Positions 8,921 to 19,058 of a DNA stretch of 64,000 nucleotides are shown here, in pieces (within the stretch, counting starts at the first letter, position 1; each line of letters opens with the position of its first letter). Origin of the DNA: Adiantum capillus-veneris (lineage: Eukaryota; Streptophyta; Polypodiopsida; Polypodiales; Pteridaceae); NCBI GenBank assembly GCA_014529385.2, contig CM043958.1:152008793-152072792 (forward strand). The letters run 5' to 3'. The notes below the pieces were generated by a model. It made no database searches and was not told the origin of the DNA. It saw only the letters and a list, made by a program, of their open reading frames with translations. The translations under genes were made by a program, and so were the position numbers.

Positions 8921-11900
8921 CTATGCATCCATGCCTGGATAAGTTCGGCTTCGGCTCAGTGCCCTGAAGATATCAACATCTGCCAGGATTGGTTGATGGA
9001 TAAACATGTTCTCATTTTGGCTTAGCCCTAGCACACGCAGATAATAAAATACAAATGTTTACATGCAAGATATGGTTTTTGCTTTGACACCCGTTCCATG
9101 AAGTCTGGACATGTGCACGATGGTTGGTTGCTAATACAAACTTTGTACATCCCGACATGACCATCTTCACTTTTGGTCTCTACTTTGAAGACCTCATTAA
9201 CACCATCTGCTGCACATATCTCTTCTACGACCTTCACTCTCAGGGCTAGTGCTAAACTGATCTTGCGAGGAGCATCCTCAGACATGGAAGTCCGATACCG
9301 TACACGCAGACCATCTCGCACTGTGGCTCTTGCACTGCCTTTAGGAGTGGATGTATCTTTTGACTTGAAAGGAGAGTTTGTAATATTTTGTGCAGGAGCA
9401 ATTGGCGTTACATTAGATACTTCTTCTTTGCTAAGCTCCACTTGATACCTCCCTTCATGCAATATTTTCACCTCATCCTCCGATAGGTTGGTGCCCACAT
9501 GCACGGGCCAAGTGTGTGGTGGATGCTGAGGCTGCGGCTCAATGTTCTGGTCTACTATATGGCAATGCAAGACATGATCCGGACAAAACCAAAACCATTG
9601 ACGCACCACACCATTTGGATGTTTTCGATATCCTTCAAAAGATGGGGATGGTATACCAAGGCTAGAACCTGCTATACTGCATCCACACCTGCGTCCTCCT
9701 CTTGGCGTGCCGCTACATGTGACTCTACTACCTTGTGGAGTTCGGTGTATGGCCCACATTGCCTCATTGACCTTGCGCTCAACTACATACAGCCCACCAG
9801 AACCTATACTTCGTTTTGGGGTTTGTGATATTCCTTCTTCTGCAAAGTTGATCTTACGTGGTCTTCCACACTTCTTGCGATCTTTGGTGACCGAGTTGTA
9901 CTCAGGCCTATGCAATGCATCATCTTCCACGTTGATAACCTCATTTGGCTTGCGTTTTTGCCTTGATGTCTCCTTATCTCCTGTTAATGGAGTTGGTTGT
10001 TTATACATTGGAGTGCCCTCAGTAGCCGCATTCATTGCTCTTATCACTTGGCTAGGACGTTTTTCATGGCGTTCCGTAAGATTTTGTATTGATGGACCCT
10101 TCCCAATGTGTTTTCCATGGCTCTATGAAATGGCCTTTGTGCTCTGTAAGACGGAATTCGCAAGGTCGGTTGTACATGCATCATATAATGAAATGCGTTT
10201 ACAGAAACCCTCCCCTGCTAGCCAGTTGCCATGCTTGCTCTTTGCAAGGTTAGTGCGTGGAGTGTTTGGTCCATCAGAGCTACTTTCTACGCATGCCATA
10301 ATGCCACCCCAATGTGCAATATGAATTTCCCACCAACTAAGCCATGAATCCATGTATGGAATGTTACGGTCTATGCAATGACCGTTACGCCACCATTGGC
10401 ATATCAGACGAGCCTCTGCTGCTGCAGCCTCTTTTGTTGGTGCTTGCTTCCACTTCTCACACATTTCTTTGTGTTTGTGTTGAGAAGCTTGCACCACATA
10501 CTTCATTGTGTGTTGATTCAAGCTTTGCTTCCAATGGAAAAGACAAGAACGCTCTCGACCGCTCATTGTATTGGTCTTGTCACCACCATTGAAAACAATT
10601 CAAACTGCATTCCAATTTGCTTGAGCTTCATCCGCCATGTAGCCAAAGAAATTAGCTTGTCACACCCACACGATATCATTATATCATTGAGGCACTCCCA
10701 AAACAAACATTGCGTTTCCATGTCTTGCTGTTTCATTTCACAAGTTGCAATAGTCAAAAGGTCCTGCATGCTACAAACAAATATTTTTAGAGAGAGTCAA
10801 AGGCAAGCCACAAAGCTCTTCAGGTGCGCCATGTACCTTGGATCATAGAAATGACAGGCCATAGTCACCCATTCGTTAACAAGTCTGGTGTGATCAAACT
10901 GGATCCACGCACGTCGAAGATCGCCATCCCGATCTTGTCTCATTCGATTCACTAGGTCCACACCGGATGCTGGACCAATTGTGGACATTTTGAAGACATA
11001 ACATTTCTCCCCCTCCGTACCTTGACCAAGAAACCGGCTTCCATGGAAAAACTCATATGTGCAGTCTCGCTTCAGCTTTAGGAGTGCATAAATGCCAAAA
11101 GATTCTTTGTCAACCCCTCTACGTAAAATAGATACTACCTCCGAAACCTATCAATGTTAAAAGTGTTTAGATAATTTTTTTTTTTAGCATAGAGTTTTGC
11201 ATCGAAATAAGAATCTAGGAAATGCTCATACCAATTATCTTGCACCAATGGCCCCAACTCCTCAGCGATTGCAAATAGCTGTTGCTCGCCTAAAATTCCT
11301 TCGTTGGTGTTGTTGCAAAGAAGTGTTGTACTTATAATTTCTTTTGTCAAACACATTTGAACCTTCCTGGATCTTGCGTGTGGGTCAACAGTCAAAATCC
11401 TTTGCACCATCAGCTTGGTGTTGTGCGTTAGTGTTTTGGATGTGCCACTGTGCACATCATGTCGATGTGTGCTACGATGAATCATGACTCTAGTGACAGT
11501 CTCATCGGATGGCATGACATAGTATAATACACAATCACATGTTGCAATACAGAAAGCAATTGCCTTACAAAAGTGGCATGTAAGGCTCTTATCTCCAATC
11601 TTACAATATTGCCCAGGTGCAGTTGCCTTTTGTATGTACGCGTTGAAATGACTTGTATTGGGAATATGATAATTAACCAAGCTGACACATTGTTCATTCA
11701 TGCACTTGAGAGATCCTATGCAATGACTAAGATGCACTACACCTGGAAAAACAATATTGGACGTAGTAGGCTTCGACCACAAATGAGGATCATACTTATG
11801 CTCCATCACATCCACATGGTGCAACTTTCCCATGGTAGGTGGAAATTCTAGAACGAGATCTCCATTGTAAGACCTTGGAATCTCTGTAACTTGTTCCACT

Positions 11901-12235
11901 TGTTGTATTTGCATTAAAAGCTTTGTCAATGTGTCCTTCTTTTCGGCCTGTAAGAGTTTTTGTCTTGTACTCCTTTTGAAGCTGTTTGAGGGCAAAACTC
12001 GAGGGGGGGTACATAGATCTATTAACTCCTTTTGACCGAACTGCATCTTTGACGGACTATCCACATGGCAATGGGAGTCATGCTAGGTGAGCGGCATATT
12101 GTGTTTGATGGGATACGTTGACTTTGTATTTACGTGAAAGCTGCTCATCCAGTACATAGATGAATTCACCCAAATTGTTGAGCATCCTCTCAAGAGGCAA
12201 ATTCATTTCAATATCACCAACTTCGATGACTGCAT
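8921..12235 (-). pseudogene. MULE transposase (mudrA-like) with zinc finger, DDE core, AT-hook and SWIM
   Basis: Catalyses element excision and insertion in the nucleus in intact relatives. Supported exons, minus strand: 12235-12134, 12082-11232, 11147-10812 and 10763-8921, joined by GT-AG introns of 51, 84 and 48 bp; about 1,045 codons with the 5' end unresolved. Order of modules: a Cys/His cluster at about residues 155-245 (HCIGSLKC, TCHFCK, CDC, then HRSTHRHDV), like WRKY/GCM1-type fingers; first DDE aspartate in WIQFDHT (~402); second in GYMADEAQANWNAV (~473); CxxH in RSCLFHW (~501); an AT-hook-like GRPRK (~731); a Cys-rich segment (RRCGC, WFWFCPDH); and a SWIM finger (CTCPDF then ACKHLYF, ~980). 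Damage: frameshifts near 11145, 10660 and 9045, TGA at 10600-10602, TAG at 10123-10125. The expected catalytic Glu may be Lys (TNLAKSKH). Transcribed away from the methyltransferase gene. Confidence 0.85.
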
Positions 12236-14168
12236 CTAAATTTGTAAATTGCATTGGAGAAATTAATTCTAAAAGAAACGATTCAATATATAAATTTACC
12301 ATTGTAAAAAGGATAAGAAATCTCTTTACCCAGGAAAAATAAAGAGCAAGCCAAAATAATATGCTAATCAAATAATTAAGTACAAGATCACATTGTATAA
12401 ACTAAAACAAATTGTTTATATACTCACGTCTAATAATAAAGCTGTTATAAATTTAAAATTAATATTATTTTATTATTGTGAAAAATTAATGTAAAAAAAT
12501 ACCAAATATTTTTTTTAAAAATATTTGTTACAAAATATTTGTTTGTGACTGTGTGATCACGTGAATTTATTTATTTTAATTTCTTTTTTTAATCTTCATG
12601 TGTAAAGGAGATGTGTGAGTAATCGGGTGTGCTAAGGATAGGGAGGCAAGATGCTGTAAGTCGAAGTCGAAGGGTTGAGGAGTCAAATAACGAGAACGTT
12701 TAAGAGATAGTACTCCCCGCCTCCCTCCCACGCCATTCAAGCGGCGAGGAAGGGGGGTGGGGGGCGTGTGCGTTGGTGGAGGCAAAGTAAGGAGGGGTGG
12801 GGTGGGGTAGGGTTTGCGTGCAGGGCCGCCACTTGGGGCGGAGGCAGAGGCAGGGGCAGGGACGCTATCGGGGGGGGGAGGGGCAGGCGGGGCAAGGGGG
12901 GCGGAGGCGGGCGGGCCAGAGCGTTTACCATGGGCGGCCAAGCGCCCATGGCACGCGCGTTCATGGCGGGGACGGGGCACTAACACAAGGGGGGCGGAGG
13001 CAGGGGAGGGCAGGGCGTTGGCCATGGGCGTGTGTGACGTGTGTGTACTGTGCCTCTGGCCACGCGTTGGCGAGAGACGGACACACGCCTCCACGTGTGT
13101 CTGTCTCATACGAATGCGTGGACAGAGGCAGAGTACACACACACGTCACACGCGTGGCAGTCCACGTGGACACGCAAGGCCACGCAGGCCGTCGCGTGTC
13201 CACATGGACTCACCACGTATACCGTCATTAGCCGACGATATACGTGGCAGGCCACGTGGCCACGCGCACTGCCACATAGGCAACGCGTCAATACACGTGT
13301 CACCTGTACTGTCGACCATCGGCAATACACGTGACAGGCCATGTGGCCGATGCACTGGTTGCGTAGCAGTGCGCGTGGCCACGTGGCCTGCCACATGTAC
13401 CGTTGGCCACAGAAGGTACACGTGGCAATTCCACGTGGACACGTCGGCCATCGAAGGTACACGTGGCAATTCCACATGGACATGCGGCGGCATGCGTGGT
13501 CAGCGTGTCCACTTGGATTGCCACGTGTGTGTGTGTCCACACATACACTTGCAAAAAGCGTGTGTGTGTGTGTGAATACACACACAAACGCACACACACG
13601 CGCCACGAAGGTGCGTATGTATGAACACACACACACACACGCAGGCGTGTGTGTGTGCCAGCATGTGTGTGTATACACCACACACACACGCCTACGTGCA
13701 GCGCACGTGTGTGTACAGACACACACACACACACAAATGCCAGCGCGTGCGTGTGTGTGTATACACACACACACGCCCACGATATGCACACACACACACA
13801 CACACACACACACAGGCCCACGATATGCACACAAATGCACACGCGTGCACGTGCACACACGCACATGCACATGCCAACACACACACAAACACAACCAATA
13901 CACACACACACACACCTTCACCCTCCTCTCTCTCACACACACGAGGACAAAATAATAAAATTAAAAAATTAAAATTAATAAATAAAAATGAAAGCTTTAT
14001 AAAGAGCATTGACCTTCTCTTTTCACTTTCCTCATCTCTATTTTCTTCTATTGCACAGATCTCTCTCCTTCTCTCTGTCAAGTATTCTCTTGTTCACATC
14101 TCAAACTCTTACCTACAATTTCTCATTAATCATCCTATATCTATCTTCTTTAATTCTTTAGCGCAAAC
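12236..14168. promoter_or_regulatory. Divergent intergenic region with CACGTGG array and CA/TG tracts
   Basis: Separates the 5' ends of the transposase and methyltransferase genes, so it must hold their promoters and probably a first transposase exon I could not place. From 12,240 to 12,620 it is AT-rich. From 12,700 to 13,050 it is G-rich on the plus strand. From about 13,050 to 13,530 it is an imperfect array in which CACGTGG, GGCAATTCCACGTGG and GTGGCCACGTGG recur in both orientations and can form hairpins. From 13,500 to 13,920 it is (CA)n/(TG)n-rich. A CT-rich leader (14,010-14,160) precedes the methyltransferase start. CACGTG is the plant G-box core, but its use here as a promoter site is inference. 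Open frames in this region are Cys/His/Val-rich artefacts. Confidence 0.6.
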
Positions 14169-17100
14169 ATGAGAACAAGAAATCACTCCAAAAATACTGG
14201 TGCCGTGGATGAGGTTGATGTTACTACGTCACAAGAAGTACCTCCGCTATGCACATAGGATACCGAACAATTTCAAGCCTTGAGTTCTTTAGATTGCATT
14301 GTGTCCATCGTAACTGGAGTGGATGGAACAACACAATCAAACGCCGGACCCAGTCATCGTGTGGAAACAGGTACCGCTATTGAAGATGTAAGAGATGAAG
14401 CGTTTGGAAACGTTGTCGACAAGCACATTTCATTGGGCTGGTGGATTCTCATAGAGTACCATACGATGACAAACTTCCACGCTTGCCTCTATGTCGATTT
14501 CTTTCAAACCCCGCCATCCGCATGCATGATGACCATGTGGCCGATTTGCAACTCTCCATTGCAAACAAAAGCTACCAACCAACCATGGCAAGATTTATTG
14601 TTAGTGAACGGATTCCTTGGGAGGATCACAAACAGTTTTCTCGTCGTGGTCATGCTTCGAGGGATCTTGCAATGTCATATGATTTGGATGAGGAGCTTCG
14701 TCAAATCCCCGAGCTTAGTCACATGGTCGAGAGGTACTTTGTGGTTTGGGATGGTAATCACCGATTGGAGGGATGATGCGGTGGATGAACAAGAATGACA
14801 TCCCAATAGAGAAGGCACCAAAGGTGGAGTGTGTTCTAGTTGATTTTCAACCCCATGAGACAGCGGAGTGTCTATTGGTTTTGGGAATGATCAATAGGTG
14901 AGCCCATTTTTTTTGTGAATGTAAATGCATCTAATTTTTTAACTATATAAATTACATCGAGTGTTTTACAGGGCCACGAGGGTTTCAATGCCTCACACAA
15001 CTGCTCATGATATTTTCATGATGAGAAAGCTAGGGTTGGCGGACCCTACTTCACTTTTGCAAAAATTCCCCGAAAGAGCGCATTTGACAGCAGAAAGGGC
15101 TTTGAATTTTAGAGGTCCAAACAAGTCAAAGTGGCTAAAATTGCCAATGGCTATCCTTGCGCAACTACTTTGGAAGGTATGCTTTAAACCAATGCTAAAT
15201 GAGAATATGTTTTGATTGCGAAATCTTATTATGTGTATTTTGATTGAGTCCTTGGCAAATGATAGGAAGAGTTCGATCATATGTTTAGTAGTAAAACAGA
15301 AGGGCTGCCATCAAAAGGGAGTTTTGACTACGAGTTGGCACATGACGCATACGAGGAAAGCATCAATCTAGCTCTATCTCAAATGGAGCATTACTTTACG
15401 TGCAAAGGGCTTGAGATAGCCACCATTGCAAATCCTGAGAATGGCAACGATTTTTTCCAAAAATGTATATCATTTACAGGTTGAGTGAGAAGACCACAAA
15501 AATGACACCCTCGAGAGTGGCAGAGGTTGTCTGTGCACGCATTAGCCCGAAAGAGTAAGTAAAAGTCATTTAAATCATTTGATATATTTCTCTTTTTATA
15601 ATGTAGCAATCAAAAATAAGTCTCGCTTTTCCTTTGCTAGGAAGTGGCGCTTGCTTGATTTGCTCCAAGGCGGTGATGCATCCTTGAAGGAGAATGGCAT
15701 CGGTTTGACGGAGAAGGCCTGGATCCAGTGGCTTCGATATCACGTGTATTGGTGGCAATTGGAAAGGTTAGATTTAGTGATTATGTGCACCGGCTAGCAA
15801 TTTGTTGATAATGTAACTTGTGACTTATTAGTTGCTGCAGGAGAGTGCTTGAGATGGCCGAGAAAATGGAGGCCGAGAATCATGATGTTGCTATCGAACA
15901 CGAGAAGGTTGAAGGTAGGCATGGTTGCACACTTGCCCACACATTACTGACATACAGATGCAAGCACGTTGAGAAGGCCTTCAAGAAGTGGAGTGCTCGG
16001 ATCAAGTCCACACAGGATCCCGAAGAGCAACCCCACTTTTCTTGTACGGCACGACGCTTGTTGTACAGGTTTGACATCTTTAATTGACAAATTAATAATG
16101 TAATAGGACACACTAATCTTGTTCTTGGTGGCTCAAAACATCGTGGTCTATCTTGTAGATGGTGGAAAGATGCTCTTGTCTTTCCCATTTCCGAGCACCC
16201 CAGTGATGCATGGTGCATGTCGGAGAGAGAGGAGACGGGCTTATATCCTGACGAGTGGATAGACGACTTGCGGCCAAAGGGAGCGTGGCTCAAGTGTCCT
16301 TGGTGGCTGGACTACCCGGACAAGGAGTACCCACCCGAAGAGGAAGAGCTATACATATGTATCATTCTATATAGTTTTTACCTTTGCCATGAAGCAATAC
16401 AAACATGGGCTCAATAACTGTTCTTTTTTAATTAATAGCGGAGCATATTGCGTCACGGAAGAAAGCGATTGTGATAGAGGATGCTCTCTCTCCAAACACA
16501 TCAAAGAAATCGGACAAGAAGAAATAGACCTCAAAGAAAGACTTGCAAGCACAACTGGCTGACAAGCAACATGGGAAGAGAAAGAAGAGGGTTGTAGTTT
16601 CTAGTGATAGTGAGAGCGAGCATGTGGTTGCGGAGTATTCTATAGAAGTCAGCAATAGTGCTCATAGCCTTGGTGCTATGAGCCACAATGTACCAACACT
16701 ATCCTTCACTCCAAGACCAGTGGGGGGCATCCAGGAGTCCCCTCCATGTTCACCATCACATGGCAGGGCTGCAGAGGACCTATCAGACATGGCCAGAGTT
16801 GTGGAAGATAACCATCCAGGTACGTGAAAATGGTTAATATTGTGTTGTTCTCTTTAGCATTGCTTGAAAGATATATTTGATCTTATGTTGCTACATACAG
16901 ATATGCATGTAGAGCCACACCACCTTGCAGTGCATGCTAGTGCCAAAAAGTTGGCAAAAGCTATCCCAGATGTGTTGTGCAATGACAGGTACGCCATGCT
17001 AATTTACAATCATAGTTATGTGCACAATTTTAGTGCTAACAAAGATTGCATGTTGTTCTATGCAGTCAATACGTAGATTCTTGGACTCTCTATCAGGAAC

Positions 17101-18335
17101 ATGGAAGATGAACCCCAGCTTGAGATTGGGTGGCGTACGTTTGGTGTACATGGCCTTTCCCTTACACACTAGGCCACATGCAGCTAGCACAGGTGGGATT
17201 CCTTTATGTAACCAATGGGATAGTGAGCTTGTGGATGCTGCATTCCTTCTGGGAATCGAGTTTCTTTTGGTTGATGGCATGGTTTTGGCGACATGTCGTG
17301 CAAAACATCTTTCCATTGTTACTTCGAAGGCAGAGGGAGCTGGTTTCCAGTTGTTGAGGATATTGTACATATGGCTGCCGGAGTCTAGTTGTACGACTGT
17401 TCAAGACTATTTAGAGGGGGTATGTTTTTTTTTTTGTTATGATAATGAATAGTAACTTCGATGTTTGCATGTCAAAAAATAATGTTTTACTTCCATTCGT
17501 AGGTTGGTAATTTGTTGCTGGTCATTTTTTCACCCCTAGAACTGGTGGGTGTCGGCTTCCGAGGTACGATCGAGCGGATGGAGAGATTGCAGCAAATGTA
17601 CGTGGCTTCTCTGCTGATGAAGATATGTTGTGGAAGAAGCTACCAGGTTCAGATTCCACACAGTGGACGCTTGATCGTATGGGCCGGCCTTATCGTAGAG
17701 GTGTTGAGAGGAGTCCAACGTTTGCCAGGTGGTAGAAACTTTTTGCAAGTTTTTTTGATTGTTCCTGTAAAATTATAGGTATAATAAATCTAAAGGTTAC
17801 TTTTTTTTTTGTGGATGGCTACTAGGTACCTTCACAAACATGGGAGATACTGTGTTGGATTGTTTTGCAGAAGTTGGGACATTGGCAGCACAATGTTTAC
17901 TGCTACATAGACATTGCATCGGTTGTGAGAAGGATTGGGTAGTTTTCAGTGCTTGTCTGGAGCCAAGTAGCTCAGTGCCTATCTTCCGATTTAGGCTCGA
18001 CATTGATGTTTCTTAGGAGTGTCAGAGCTCTGTAACTGAGCAATCGAAGCAGGTGTCCGAGCAGCTTCATCCGCTTGACCCACCTTTCCCGACACCACTC
18101 AGCAGTCAGGGCGGGGCAGCAGCAGCACCATATCCCACTTTCACGGCCCCAATTTTGGCATGGCCTGCAACTGGACCGTCTCCTAGTGCATTCATTGCCT
18201 CCACATCTGAGGCCCCGCCCGGAGTTGATCCATTGCCTCTTTCACTACCTACAACCCCCCCCCACATATAGTTCGTACCCTCTGCCATTTGGAGGAGTTC
18301 CCCCACCATTTGGTACACTTCCCCCGTTGGCATGA
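14169..18335 (+). pseudogene. ParB-like domain fused to class-beta N4/N6 DNA methyltransferase
   Basis: Predicted nuclear DNA methyltransferase carried by the MULE. Eleven exons are joined by ten GT-AG introns of 74-97 bp: 14898-14971, 15177-15265, 15555-15640, 15767-15840, 16069-16158, 16359-16438, 16820-16900, 16989-17065, 17420-17502, 17729-17825. Phases match at nearly every junction. Residues ~110-200 read as ParB/Srx-like (LSNPAIRMHDDHVADLQLSI, then FVVWDGNHRLEG). The middle is helical, then a basic-acidic linker KRKKRVVVSSDSESE (~636). The C-terminal ~780-975 is methyltransferase: FLLVDGMVLATC, then GDTVLDCFAEVGTLAAQC and HRHCIGCEKDW, which match the C-terminal motif X/I block of class-beta enzymes. 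A Pro-rich tail follows. Damage: TAG at 14256-14258, 16525-16527 and 18015-18017, and frameshifts near 14430, 14760, 15450, 17100, 17530, 17838 and 18258. Motif IV (DPPY) is not intact. The introns exclude bacterial contamination. Confidence 0.8.
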
Positions 18336-18586
18336 CCTTTGTTTCCTCCCAGAGCATATGGCCCCCCACCGCCCTTCTTTCATCCATGTCACCCATGATG
18401 TATCACCCCCCATATGTATTTACTTTTGATGCAATGGAACACATAGATTTGGGGTTTGCTATATGAAATAGACCATAACTGTGTGTAAGGAACTTCTGTT
18501 TCTCTTATTAATAGTGTATTGAATGAATCCATGGTGTTTTTTGTTTGAATGTAAGTTGGTCGTGAAACGACAATCAAATTTTAGTT

Positions 18587-18588
<2 letters not shown>

Positions 18589-18651
<63 letters not shown>
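18589..18651. repeat. (GA)n microsatellite inside MULE right end
   Basis: About 62 bp of GA, placed just inside the right inverted repeat. The left end carries a TC/AG tract at the mirror position, so GA-rich subterminal DNA seems to be part of the element. Confidence 0.95.
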
Positions 18652-18654
<3 letters not shown>

Positions 18655-18669
18655 GTAGATTGTCCCTTC

Positions 18670-18738
18670 TTTTGGGAATCCGCTCGCCCGATTCTTAAAA
18701 AGCGCTCGCCAGAAATTGCTCGCCCAAAAATTGCGCCC
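18670..18738 (-). repeat. MULE right terminal inverted repeat
   Basis: In reverse complement it begins GGGCGCAATTTTTGGGCGAG and contains GGCGAGC three times, at roughly 15-20 bp spacing, as candidate transposase-binding sites. It keeps CpG where the left end has TpG/CpA. Confidence 0.9.
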
Positions 18739-18747
18739 ATTTCTGAA
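18739..18747. other. Right target-site duplication of the MULE
   Basis: ATTTCTGAA, identical to 8068-8076, directly outside the right inverted repeat. Confidence 0.9.
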
Positions 18748-18934
18748 CAAGTTTGAGTTTTGATACGTGTGATTTTACTAGTCCACAAATTAAAAACCAC
18801 TAAACACTGCATACAAAAACAATGTGCATCCTTAAACATTGTTCACCTCTTCTCAAGAAATACTATAGAGAAAAAGAATAATTGTCCCATTTTTGTGTAT
18901 TTTTCCCATAATTCCTAAATATGTGTTATTGGCA

Positions 18935-19039
18935 AGGATATGCATATCTATCAAGGCATGCCAATGATGATGACTATCGATGATAGTCATCATCGATAGT
19001 CATCATAGGAGTGTACATGTTGAGCTTGACATCTCAATA
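18935..19039 (-). repeat. Copia 3' LTR remnant
   Basis: Starts at 19039 with TATTGAGATGTCAAGC (one base from the 5' LTR start TGTTGAGATGTCAAGC) directly after a polypurine tract. Similarity to the 5' LTR fades past CATATCCTTGCCA, near 18,935. Confidence 0.75.
18967..19006. repeat. 17 bp perfect inverted repeat in the 3' LTR remnant
   Basis: Left arm ATGATGACTATCGATGA (18967-18983) and right arm TCATCGATAGTCATCAT (18990-19006) around a 6 bp spacer. The 5' LTR has only single versions of this motif, so the palindrome arose in this copy. Confidence 0.85.
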
Positions 19040-19058
19040 CTCCCCCTCAAGCTCAACG

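Larger units (their letters stand above)
8077..18738. mobile_element. 10.66 kb Mutator-like (MULE) DNA transposon with ParB-DNA methyltransferase cargo
   Basis: Boundaries are set by 69 bp terminal inverted repeats (8077-8145 and 18670-18738, 53 of 69 positions identical, no gaps) and by the 9 bp direct repeat ATTTCTGAA immediately outside both ends. Inside are a minus-strand MULE transposase (8921-12235), a small minus-strand ORF (8353-8667), a GC-rich divergent intergenic region and a plus-strand ParB-methyltransferase gene (14169-about 18335). Dinucleotide GA/CT tracts lie just inside both ends (8189-8257 and 18589-18651). The 9 bp duplication and DDE transposase with CxxH are as known for Mutator elements; the methyltransferase cargo is not a standard component. 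Both main genes carry stops and frameshifts, so this copy is probably not autonomous now. An unrelated nested copia element starts outside it, near 18.93 kb. Confidence 0.88.

Noticed and set aside
13520-13920. CRISPR-like array
   Set aside because: Repeats are CA/TG dinucleotides with no constant spacer length; the genome is eukaryotic.
12576-13955. Several long frames rich in Cys, His, Val, Thr or Pro
   Set aside because: They read through the G-rich, CACGTGG and (CA)n sequence in every frame on both strands; the composition is that of the repeat.
14169-18335. Bacterial or phage contamination as the source of the ParB-methyltransferase
   Set aside because: Ten GT-AG introns of 74-97 bp with matching phases, and its location between transposon ends with a plant transposase, argue against contamination.
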